60,000 nucleotides of DNA, from contig OU612070.1 in the NCBI GenBank assembly GCA_914767715.1, positions 4,545,501-4,605,500 on the forward strand, given 5' to 3'. The DNA is from Membranipora membranacea. Taxonomy: Eukaryota > Bryozoa > Gymnolaemata > Cheilostomatida > Membraniporidae. Both the position numbers and the translations under genes were made by a program. Positions 23,160 to 33,462 of the stretch are shown piece by piece (position 1 is the stretch's first letter; each line of letters begins with the position of its first letter). The notes under the pieces are model-generated. The model made no database searches and was not told the origin of the DNA. It saw only the letters and a list, made by a program, of their open reading frames with translations.

Positions 23160-24130
23160 CAACAATTTGTGCAGGTGGGAGGTGAAAAATCAAGCCTGAA
23201 ACCTGTTCCACAAGGTTCAATTTAAGGTCCTTTGTTATTCTTGATTTACATCAATGCCTCATTCTTCTAACATTAAGGATGTGTTCTATCGGTGTCCAGG
23301 GTCTTGCCCACTAGTGGTGTCAATCACCTGTTTTCTGGAGGGTAGGGTCTCATGCAACTACCCTCCCCCCCCCCCACATAAGACAAGACAAGACAACAAC
23401 TCAGTAAAAGCTGCTCATTCCCTCAATTATATACTATGCGGACGACACAATATTTTCTAAATTGACCAAAACCTGTTAAATTAAGACAAGAAATTTCAGT
23501 TGAAACTTGGTGCATAGCCAACAGGCTCATTCTAAATTATTCAAAAGCATTCCAAATTATTTTTAAATCAACAAAAAAAAAAAATGATTTAACACACTAT
23601 ACAATTGATCTCAGCTGTAAATCACTCGAAATTAAAAGCAACACCAAATTTTCAGGCAATATTCTTTACTTTAATATAATCTTCACGGAGACCTCTACCG
23701 AAAACTCATCCTAATTTTAATTATGATGAGGGCAGCTCGCCCTCATTTTGATAACAAAACAATGGTTGATCACCTTATTACTCATTTTTCATCCACATTT
23801 ACTTCATGGAAATGAATACTGAGGCAATGCCACCAACACAGATCTCAAACAAGTTTTCATTCTACAAAAAGCATGCGTTATTCTGAACAACTTATCACAT
23901 CATTTTTTTTAATTTTAGGAATTGTGCCAATCCAAATGATATTTGAATTTTGTACTTTAATACTCCTTTCAAAAAACTACACAAATGAGTTCCTGATGAA
24001 TCTGAAATGCAAATCTTTTTACAAAACTCAAAACAATGACTTAAAGTAAAAAAAAATCCAACTACGAACAAAGAGGTCCATGCTGTGCACTGGCATGTCA
24101 CTGTACAACAAGTACCTAAAGACATGGACT
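23160..24130 (+). mobile_element. Non-LTR retrotransposon (LINE) fragment with reverse transcriptase motifs
   Basis: The plus strand shows PVPQGSI-stop-GPLLFLIYIN at about 23200-23250, the YADD catalytic box (YADDTIFSK) at about 23437, then WCIANRLILNYSKAF and, further on, pieces of the thumb and C-terminal region. Frames change repeatedly and there is a stop in the PQGSI box, so it is dead. The 3' part has an inverted relative at 17455-17960. Clade not resolved (CR1/Jockey-like group). Confidence 0.75.
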
Positions 24131-24364
24131 TTCAGACCTGCAACTTCGAATATCGGGGAAGCCAGATTTTAATATATCATTTCTTTATATACGCAGTCTA
24201 ACCAAGGATTAACCACTCATTGGTTCTAGACAAAAGAGGAGTAAAACTAAACTACTACTTGGTGGTTTAACTTTTCTGTTATGGTACCTATTTATTACTA
24301 CTTACACTCACTACATCAATAAATATATACACCTGGATTATTTCGCACTGAGCTTTGCAAGCAC

Positions 24365-24475
24365 CAGCCGGCGTGACTGAGCAGTAAGTGTGTTTGATCT
24401 CAGCGTGAAAGGCCCGAGTTCATATCCCAAGGTGAAGCCAGATGTGACTTTGACTAGAGGTAGATAGTTTGTCAT
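24365..24475 (+). mobile_element. Possible SINE fragment
   Basis: Contains GGCGTGACTGAGCAGTAAGT (A-box-like) and CCCGAGTTCATATCCC (B-box-like) at roughly tRNA spacing. Only the head is recognisable. Confidence 0.3.
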
Positions 24476-24499
24476 AATAGGTAAGTTGGCACTATAGAA

Positions 24500-24903
24500 C
24501 AGTGGCGTATATTAGCACTCACGGCTGTGAATGGCTGAATAGCTCAGTATGTAGAGCGTCTGCCTAATAATCACTGTTAATAAGATTGTTGTGGGTTCGC
24601 ATCCCATTGAGGTCAGTTTTTTTTCAAATGGGTGCTTTATAACTTGAGCATTTTTACCGTAATCTTCTACTACTATTGAGTTGTTTTCTGAAAGTACCCA
24701 ACAGCTCAGTGTGCTATTGAAATACCTCTCTGCTTGCACTATTTTGCTACCGATATGCAAAAATTTCCGTGGTCGGAGGGCGCTTAAGCGCCCCTCCCGC
24801 ACCCTCCCCGCCACGCCTACGGCGTATGGATCGGGCTGTGCCCGATCATTATGCTCATCTCTAAAAAGTCAGTGAGTGAATTTTTTTAGAATATACGCCC
24901 CTG
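24500..24903. mobile_element. hAT-type miniature element (404 bp) with perfect 8-bp target duplication and internal tRNA-like head
   Basis: Ends CAGTGGCGTATATT and AATATACGCCCCTG are inverted repeats with one mismatch. The flanks are identical 8-mers CTATAGAA (24492-24499 and 24904-24911). Inside, 24534-24612 looks tRNA-derived (TAGCTCAGTATGTAGAGC and GTGGGTTCGCATCCC are A- and B-box-like), although its acceptor and anticodon stems do not pair. The 3' half has GC-rich hairpins (GGGCGCTTAAGCGCCC; GATCGGGCTGTGCCCGATC). No transposase. Confidence 0.93.
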
Positions 24904-24911
24904 CTATAGAA

Positions 24912-25552
24912 GCAAGGAGGTGCATGGGGAGGACCTCTTAATTTTATATCTAAATATACCACAGATATTTATATATATCCAGTCATATTATGTGTATGGG
25001 GATACGAAACCTGATTTACATTCATGCCAAGGACTGTGGCTAGTAATCTAAACTCTGTTTCTCTACTCTATTTTTGTGCCTCAACAGCTCCACCAAGCAG
25101 GTGGAGATTACTATTTAGCTGTATGTCTCCACAAAGATGTTTATTGCCCTATATTCCATGGCTGTAATCACTGAGAATAATTGTGGGGGAGTTCCAACAC
25201 ATAATAGGACAACGATACTCAGGCTGTCTCCATATATGAAAAGGACAGCCATTTTAATTCGCACTTATAATGACATCTCCAATTGGCCATGACCTGAGTG
25301 TATGTGAGGCACACCCATTGAAGTTTTGTTGCATTTATGATCATAGCTTTTCTAGTATATTTTATATCAAATAGTCATCACTGACTGTATTCTCGTATGA
25401 CCTGAAATAAATGATAGACCCTAATGAGCTTCGGGGCGATATTCATCTAGGAACTATAATTGGCAGGTGAGTCAACTTCTATGGCCCGGTATCCTAGTAA
25501 TTGTACATAACAATTTTTATAAGTTACCCCTTTCGGCAGATCTTGAACAACA
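24912..25552. other. Intergenic
   Basis: No gene or recognised repeat between the hAT miniature element and the tRNA. Confidence 0.5.
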
Positions 25553-25634
25553 GGTAGCGTGGCCGAGCGGTCTAAGGCGCTGGTTTAAGGCACCAGTCTC
25601 CTCGGAGGCGTGGGTTCGAATCCCACCGCTGCCA
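25553..25634 (+). tRNA. tRNA-Leu (anticodon AAG)
   Basis: An 82-nt type II tRNA. The acceptor stem is GGTAGCG/CGCTGCC with one wobble. The D-arm follows TGGCCGAGCGGTCTAAGGC (good A box). The anticodon stem CTGGT/ACCAG encloses loop TTAAGGC, giving anticodon AAG, which reads CTT and, with inosine, CTC/CTA. The long variable arm is TCTCCTCGGAGG and the T-arm GTGGGTTCGAATCCCAC is a perfect B box. The discriminator is A and no CCA is encoded. There is no intron. A Pol III terminator follows at 25640. Confidence 0.97.
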
Positions 25635-25639
25635 AATAG

Positions 25640-25643
25640 TTTT
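25640..25643 (+). terminator. RNA polymerase III terminator (TTTT)
   Basis: A T4 tract six bases after the tRNA-Leu 3' end, the usual Pol III stop. Confidence 0.75.
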
Positions 25644-25649
25644 AATATA

Positions 25650-26295
25650 AGCAGCGCTGACTTGCTGCAAAATTTCACTTAAGGAAGAACTCTAGTTCAG
25701 AAGCAGCTAGTTAGAACAAAGGCTCCAGTTTAAGTGAGCATGATATCAGTGAGACACCTAGCATGGTTAGGAGATCATCTGTGCTTCAATTTAGGGCTGG
25801 CACACAAGCATGCTCCAAATAATGTTGCCTATTTTCAGGTGATAACATAAAATGTTCAGGACATTATAAAATGCAGCTTATAGCACTTACAGTCGGTATA
25901 TATATCAAATATTTTTCTATGCCTTAAAGTGCACACTAAACATTATTTTAACATAGTTTTACATCCCAGAGTATTTAAGTCTTAAACAGTATATGTATGA
26001 CCATATGACAGAGCCCTTCAGTCAACACATTGTAAGTAGTGTCTTTGAAAAAATTACCAAATAAACTGAATCTTGAATCTTGAATAGTATATGAAATATA
26101 ATGGTGCAACCTTTAGGAGACAACTTGTTGATTTACAAAATGTTCAGCTGCCAAATAGTGGTGCATGTCTATTGGAACCCAAAATCCTCTGGACAAGTTC
26201 TAATGCTACTTTTCTAACACCAGAAATTATCACAAAACAGTTTTGATCGAAGGTAAACTAATTCAAGATACTTTAGCTAGACTCTAGAGTCTAGA
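25650..26295. other. Intergenic with a possible LINE tail
   Basis: No gene. At about 26060-26087 AATAAACTGAATCTTGAATC followed by another TTGAAT resembles the short tandem tail of some LINEs. Confidence 0.4.
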
Positions 26296-26303
26296 CTCTA
26301 GAG

Positions 26304-27234
26304 CATGAGTGGGCAACCTTTTCTTGAAAAAGGCCACATTTTACAGAGCCTCAACTCAAAAGGCCGCAACATATCTTTCAGTGATAAAATTGGAACGGAG
26401 TAACAATTTCGGCACTTTGTATTTAAAGTAATCAATAAAACAGATTTATGTGTGAAAACTGCAGTATGTTGCGAGAACCATCAACTCAACAGAAATACTG
26501 GTTTATCTTATCTTCTGGAGTTTTGTCACATCATTTTACCTCGTGATTTGATTGTGTTCATATCTGTATCCCTGAGTCTTATGTGTATGACAAAGGGCAG
26601 GGTGGGTGTGGGAGGGGTGCTGTAGCGCCCTTCAATGAATTAAAGTAAAAAAAAGTTCATACAGGGACTGTGGTGATGGAAAAGAAAGCAAAACGCTCAG
26701 CGAAAAAATTTTTAAATATTTTCCACGCCCTGTCATAAATTTCACCTTTCAGCGCCCGCCCTCCCACAAAGGGGAAATTTTCGCAAATGGTTGTGAAATG
26801 AAAGGCAATATTGAATATTTCTGCCATATAAGCAGGAGCACTTGCAACAAAGAGACTTTTTTAGTACAAATCTGCCTTTCATCCAAAGTAATTACTATTA
26901 TGTTAGACAACTTTGTAATTTTACCATCCAAAGGTCACTATTTTTTTGTTATTTTGAAAGAAAAACAACCTGAAAATGTATTTGGCACCAGTACAGTTAT
27001 GCTGATTTTGTGTAGAGTGACTGGAAAACCTTAGCTACATGCATAATACAGAATGGTCACTATTTTGAAATATCTTGCATTTAAAGAGCGCTACACATAT
27101 TTGGTTCTCCACATAACAAGAGGGGAATCAAAATTAATGAGAAATAACTTTTACAGGCATAAGGCCACAATTAGGCCGCACAAGATTACCCATTAGGACG
27201 CACTGGCAAAAAGGCAGCAGGTTGCCCACAGATG
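26304..27234 (+). mobile_element. Non-autonomous hAT-type element (931 bp) with perfect 8-bp target duplication
   Basis: Termini CATGAGTGGGCAACCT and the complement of CATCTGTGGGCAACCT form 16-bp inverted repeats with two mismatches. The target copies CTCTAGAG at 26296-26303 and 27235-27242 are identical. No transposase frame is present. A diverged inverted copy lies at 22138-22909. Confidence 0.93.
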
Positions 27235-27913
27235 CTCTAGAGCCTTCTAGACTTCCTGATGGTATTTTTGTTTAACGCTATAGGATCATGCTTAGGCTTT
27301 GCTCCTTTGATCGGATAGTGTATCACAAAACGAATAATCGTGTAATTTAAAGCAAAAAAGAGGCAAATCTTGTCACCAAAACCAACACGGACGCATACAT
27401 TTCTTACACACTTAGGGCAATGCGCCACAAACACATCAGATAAAAAATATATCATCAAAAGAGATAACAAGTGAAAAATGTTACAATAAAACCCCTAATG
27501 CACATACCGTTTCAATTGTTTTAAAAAGCAACGAATCAAACTTTTTGATTTAATTTACCATAATTCCCTATTCTGAACACTTATTGATATCTTTGACAAC
27601 AGTTTGTTATTGCGAGCCACTTTGCTGGCAAAATTGCACGCAATTTTTGTAGCCTCCGGGAACATAGCCTACATACAATCTCAGAGAACAGAGGCCTAAT
27701 AGAGTATCAATCTTGAGAATCAACCAGGAACATTCCAGGGGTAGGTTGGACCGCTAACATGGGAAGGTAACTAAGATTTGACGCTACTCTTGTGTAAGAT
27801 CTCATAACAGCGGGGAGATTGCATGAGTTCATTTTTATGATCACAGCCTTGCTTATTCAGACCCCAATCAATCAATATCTGATTCTGTATTATGCGGTAG
27901 TGGTTTAGCCTTA

Positions 27914-30841
27914 TCAGTCATCCATAATTCCATTCTGTTGTTTCCTGAGGTGACAGCTACAACACTGACTTATTTCGATAAATTTGATTCGTATTATCAA
28001 AGCTACAAACACAGCACTGGTAACGCTATACATGGTCATTGTCATATTCCATCCTAGGTATTCAGCAGCTGTGGCAGCTAATGTCATGCCTAAGAATGAC
28101 CTGGTAAGAAAAGAAGGCATCAGAAGAAGTTGATTGACAGTGATTATGAGTTTGTGTTACAAATAGACAGTTTTCTGAGCTCTGATTTATGCCTCAATTT
28201 GGAGTTGCCCTCTCTCCAGTTTGGTACTTTTAACCCACGCCGCATAGGAAAAACGTGCTGAAAGAGGGTTTTCTTGAAAACCGCTTATGTTAGGATCAAA
28301 TTGATTTTTGATTCAGAATCCGCACCATTGAAAACCCTGTGAGACAGGGTTTCCAAATCATTGGAGGCTTGAATGTTGATAAATCTTAATTTTAGTGACG
28401 AAATTCAAGAAAAGTTCTGCCAAATGGTCCGCAAAACTGGCAGAAATTGATATAATTGACTAACCGAATACCAAAAATATTTCCCAAACTATGTCCCTAT
28501 CAGTTTTCAATGATGCAGATTCTGAATCAAAAATCCTTTTTATCCTACTATAAGCGGATTTCAAGATAACCCTCTTTTCAGCATGTTTTTCCTATGTGGC
28601 GTGGGTTAAAAGTACCAAACTGGAGAGAGGACAACTCCAAATAGAGGCCTAAATCAGAGCTCAGAAAACTGTCTATTGAGGCTCTTGATTGAGCTAGTGG
28701 TAAAATTGGATCAGTCAATCGGTTAAAATAGTCTAGTGTCAGAATTGCTGAAATCATCTGTGCCAATTCATCATTCAGGGCTCAATCTCAAATGACTTTC
28801 AGTGTTTGGTCTTGATGTTGACAGCAACGCACATTTGGAGGGATGGAAAGCAATAGTTCATAAATCTTCAGATAATGACTTATGTATACTATCGTATAGG
28901 TTGTGCCTGTATTCTTTGAGAAGGTATTTCTAGCTGCCTATAGATAGAGCGGCTGCTGCATAAAATTTCAGCAAATCATTTCATGTTAAAATAAATATTA
29001 TTTGTAACCTCAGAGCGACCATTATACCTTCTTGACTCATTTAATTATAACCTTACCCTAAAGGGTAAAACGTATGCCACAGTCCTGTTAGTATTGCTCT
29101 AATCTGTACCGGATCAAAATATTCAGTAAATCTGTGCCTTCTGCAAACAGATAAATAGAACAGGTGAAATATTATTCATCTCACGATCAATGTTATATCT
29201 TAAAATGCTTTCTATTCTTCAGTTTAGAGGATATAGGAGAACAGCCTTCGGTAGGTTTCCGAACAATTTGAGTAGGATGCCAAAACAGTCTGGAACTATT
29301 TGGATATAATTTTGTAATTTGCTCTCCATAGGTAACATCTTATCTGGTCAGCTCCTGTCAGTATGTTCACACACCTCAGTACAGTAGAACTTGACTCTGT
29401 AATATTGATAAGAGTCTGTATGTTCCAGTAGATACACTTAAATACTTACTCTGATAGAAGTCTGTATGTTCAGGTAGATACACATTAGTACTTACTCTGA
29501 TAACAGTCTTTATGTTGTGGTAGATACTTACTCAATTGTAAATATGAGATCCTGAGCCGGTATCAATAGTAAACAGTTAGATATTCCCATCAAACATAGA
29601 CAGACCAGGAGCAGCCATAAGTCATCCGGCCTGACAATTAAAAATAATTCAGTTTTTTGCAGAAATTTCACATACATTATGTTTTGTGAACATTGGTATA
29701 ATTAAGGAGGTTACTGTTACAGTAAAACAAAAAAAAACAGCCATACTACAGGAAATTCCATAATTTCACAAACTAATGAAGATCTTTTGACAGTAATGCT
29801 AATTGCTTGTATACTGCATGATATCTCGCTCATATTATACCTATTCAAATGTAGTATTCCTTTAGATTGTAGTTGATGAAACAACAGTCAATTCCAGTAT
29901 TACCCAAGAAGAACAATGTTTAGTTTAGCTAGTTTGAAAGTGACTAAATGTTAGGTGGCCTAAGGTGACACTTAATTTTAGCTAGCTGAGGTGAGAGTCA
30001 GATATACCGATTAATTATTAGCTAGATTTTTCAAGCGTGTGTGAAATGGAGGACTTTTTCTCCTGCTAGTACTTCACACCTCTAGTCAAGTTTTGATGCC
30101 AAACTTATTAGGCAATGCTCTGTAACAAATGAAGCAGTTTTCACAGTGCGACAACTGGATAGTATATTAGAGGAAAATCTCCGATTTTTTGTTTGATTTT
30201 TTCCCGATGTCAGATTATGTTTCAAGGGAAGTTGAAGGACAGATTTAAGTTGGGTGGTATTAAATTTCAAGGTTGTTCCTCGGTTAGTAATTGATCAGTA
30301 TCAGCCATGAAAAATTTGCACAAAAGTACGAGTTTTGAAAAGTGGAAGAAATTGTCCATAATATGAAAAAAAAAAGATTTTCCCAGAGAAAAAAGTGGGG
30401 CAACATTTCATGAGACAGACAGTTGAAGCTATTGCGATGAATTATATTAATTATGAATCAATTTTAAGTGGGATGTAACACATTTTCAAAATTTATTACA
30501 CAAATTAAATGTGAAAGATTGTAGATATCCTTGCGGTCTTGTGTTGACCACACGGCCACCCCAAGCGCCGATCAAATGATATGATATGATATGGTCGCTG
30601 ATTAGACACTTACAAGCAGGAAAGTGCTGTGATCAGGCAGCATTACAATCAGTAGAAGGTGACCTGCTGTCAAAATAGTAGCAGTACTAACACCTTGTAT
30701 TATACGTATGGAAAATGCTGCAAATGCGTATGACTCTTTTTGAATTGCTGGGATGAACTGGATACATCCAAATGCTGCAGTTGCTACTCCGTTGCAGATT
30801 GGTCCCAGGACCAGCGTTTTCTTAATTCCAAAGCTTTTAAT
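27914..30841 (-). pseudogene. SLC18B1-like major-facilitator transporter, four exons found, incomplete
   Basis: Exons on the minus strand: 30841-30614, 29630-29532, 29140-29057, 28100-27914 (stop TGA). The first reads IKSFGIKKTLVLG, a variant of the MFS loop 2-3 motif, then FAAFSIRIIQGVSTATILTA, resembling TM4 of vesicular-amine-transporter-like SLC18B1. The second gives DLWLLLVCLCLMGISNCLLL. The third gives TEYFDPVQIRAILTGLWHTF. The last gives FLGMTLAATAAEYLGWNMTM and a hydrophilic tail. Joins between exons 2, 3 and 4 are in phase. The join from exon 1 to exon 2 is not in phase, and the loop with the GP-x-x-GG motif is missing, so at least one exon lies unseen or lost at 29631-30613. No N-terminal exon was found before the spoke-head gene. 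It is either a diverged gene with unrecognised exons or a decaying copy. Family role: proton-driven export or loading of small amines into vesicles. Confidence 0.55.
28162..28678. mobile_element. Foldback element (about 517 bp) with arms of about 160 bp in the transporter's last intron
   Basis: The left arm begins AATAGACAGTTTTCTGAGCT at 28162 and the right arm ends with its complement at 28678. The arms pair over roughly 160 bases (for example GGTACTTTTAACCCACGCCG at left against its near-complement at about 28601), leaving a unique centre at about 28330-28505. No coding capacity. Confidence 0.85.
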
Positions 30842-32390
30842 CTACAAAATGAATACAGTGAAACAATTTGAATACCTCTATACCAAAATATTTATACTGG
30901 TATAGGAGAAAGGAGTATGCACACTTGTATAATGATTTGGATTACACTGTCTTGTTGTAAAAATCACAGGCTGGCAGGGGTGGGGGTGAGGGTGATGTGG
31001 AATTAATTACTGTTATTATTGTCTGTCTACAGTGGAGATAAATGGCTGACAGTGTATACATAAGAATATTTTTGGATGGAAGTTTTAGTACTTTTTCATT
31101 TCATAATTAACCACTGCACACCGACCAGTCACCAGTCTACCATCTCATATGGCGGCTTTGGATGATAATTTAATACCAGAAAACTGGACACAGTTTGAGA
31201 AGTAAAACAAGTCTCTGAACAATATCTAAAAATCAAGATCTTGTTCAATGGCCACACTGTGCATGAAAGACGCTACACTGATATATTTATTTGTATAAAA
31301 CTCACAATCTTCCCTATAGATAGCAGCAAAGATTATAAATACTAAGTTGCATTGCAGGTAACAAGAAAAATTAATGGCTCATAAGACTAGAGGTGGTTCA
31401 CATCTAAGCTTTCTCTACGCTATATAAGTTGGTCTATTGATCAGAATTAAAAAAGGGTTTTTGAGCCACATCTTTGCTATCACTAGGCTAAAAAAAATTC
31501 CTCGCTCTGTTGGTCTTTCAATGCAAAGGGAACGACACCTCAGGGCGGACTCGTTTATTCAGCAAGGGCAATCAGATAGTGATCTCCACCTCCACCATAA
31601 TCATTATTCAGCCAAATACCATGGGAATACATTCGATAATGGTTAGTGTAAGATCTTTGATATTTTCCTGTTTAATGTATCACATAATGAGATTGGACTT
31701 CGTATCCCTAAGACCTAAATTTTCTATTCATTGCAAACAGCTTTCCAAGTCACAACATTCGCATTGACTAACAATTTACACTAACAATGGTAGTAACAAC
31801 TAGCATGGATTAACAAGTGAGCACAGTTTTGAATGTCAACAATCATTGCTCCCCAGCCTGTAAAATAATCCACATTTATTTCGGGATTCCTCCTAAAGGG
31901 AATTGCACTATAGCTATGACAAGCGTGGTTTAGTAGTGGCTAGTGGGACCAGTCCAATCTTCGTCATTTGTGCTTGTCAGTTTAAATCTCACAGCGTACT
32001 ATGGATCAGAGCAGTGTAAGAGGGATGCCAACCAATGTTCATTAGTTATTACCTTTCAGTATACCCTGACCCTCTTGGTGAGTAAATCTCGTCCTAGATG
32101 AGAAATTGAGTGGAGTAGCTAAGTTCATATATGCTGCACTTACACAGCGTGATCGGGTATGACACTCATAGATAGATATTGTTCGTTACTAGAGATGATA
32201 AGTCTTCCTTTTGTAAATTCATAGTTATGCTGTTTTGTTGTTTTTATAATTTTATTTAGTGATACAAAACAAAATATAGTTGAAAACATCTTTGCCGTTT
32301 GACTATACATTTATAACGGTTTAGGAGATAATGCAAGCCAGAAGTTTTCCTGTTGGCACTGTTGATGAATCATATTAATCCATTAGACCA
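30842..32390. other. Intergenic between the transporter and the spoke-head gene
   Basis: No supported gene. About 31,925-32,000 may hold a worn tRNA-derived SINE (CAGTTTAAATCTCAC as B box). Confidence 0.4.
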
Positions 32391-32391
32391 A

Positions 32392-32397
32392 TTTATT
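32392..32397 (-). promoter_or_regulatory. Candidate polyadenylation signal for the spoke-head gene
   Basis: AATAAA on the minus strand about 220 bases downstream of the stop codon. Confidence 0.45.
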
Positions 32398-32615
32398 GGA
32401 CCATCAAAATGATACGGTCCTACAAAATTTAGGTCTCGGCAATAAAAAAAGCACATGGATCACCTCTGTTATTTTCAAAGCCATCAGATCTTGAGAAATA
32501 ATCGTTCAGAACATGAATTGACCTCTATTCACAAGTATCCTCATTTCTCTCATTGACTATATATATCAATGTCTCTATTTTAGCCTGAGATCTGATCTCT
32601 GTTTTAGCCTGATAT

Positions 32616-33423
32616 CTAATCATCATCCTCTTCTCCCTCCTCTTCCTCTTCAATCTCCTCTGCTGCTTCCTGAGCCTCCATCTGTGCAGCTCTGAGAGCA
32701 GCCTCTTCCTCTGGTGTGGGGTCCTCAATCTCTGTAATCTCAGGACCACTTGGGAACTCCTCCATGATTGGTGGAACTGGTGTTGGGTTAAAGTTCTCAG
32801 CAGAATACTTGTGTCCCCATCCAATGTACACATTTTCAAATTTCCTGAAACGAGCAAATAGAAATGAGTGAATTTCAGCTGACAATAGGAGTTTCCTCAC
32901 AATGGTATCTCAACATATCCTGTAAGTCTCAGTTAGTCAAGAGGTTAGTCTTGGGTTGGATCAACTGGTCTTCTATGCGTTAAGCGTTGACATGAGAACA
33001 TGAGATTTCAAAATTAAAGGTGATGAATTATTACTTAACAGCCACTCACTTTTCTATGCAGAAAGCATAGCCTCCAGGCCAGAGATTACTCTTCAGTACA
33101 GAGATAGCATATTGTGGAATGATATTGGTAGACATCTTAGGTGTCCATGGAGGCATGCTGTCAACTTCAGCATCTTCGCTGAGAGGTGTGAGAAGTGGAG
33201 GTCCTACTTCTGGTTCAGGCTCATCTACCTCCTCCTTTTCCTCCTCCTCATCTTCCTCTTCGAAATCATCTTCATTCTTCTGTACAGGATTCCACCACGT
33301 ACACCGACCCTTTGAGAAAGAATAAGGAAGAAACATTACAGCAAAGTTGTTGAACTGATTCGGAGCAAAAGTTCATCGACATATTTTTGAGAAGACTCAG
33401 GTTTCAATTGATCTACACTTAAC

Positions 33424-33462
<39 letters not shown>

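Noticed and set aside
24534-24612. A functional tRNA gene
   Set aside because: Box elements are present, but the acceptor and anticodon stems do not pair and it lies inside a hAT miniature element.
33119-33325. Serine-rich frame on the plus strand
   Set aside because: It is the antisense of the Glu-rich codons in the spoke-head exon at 33309-33050.
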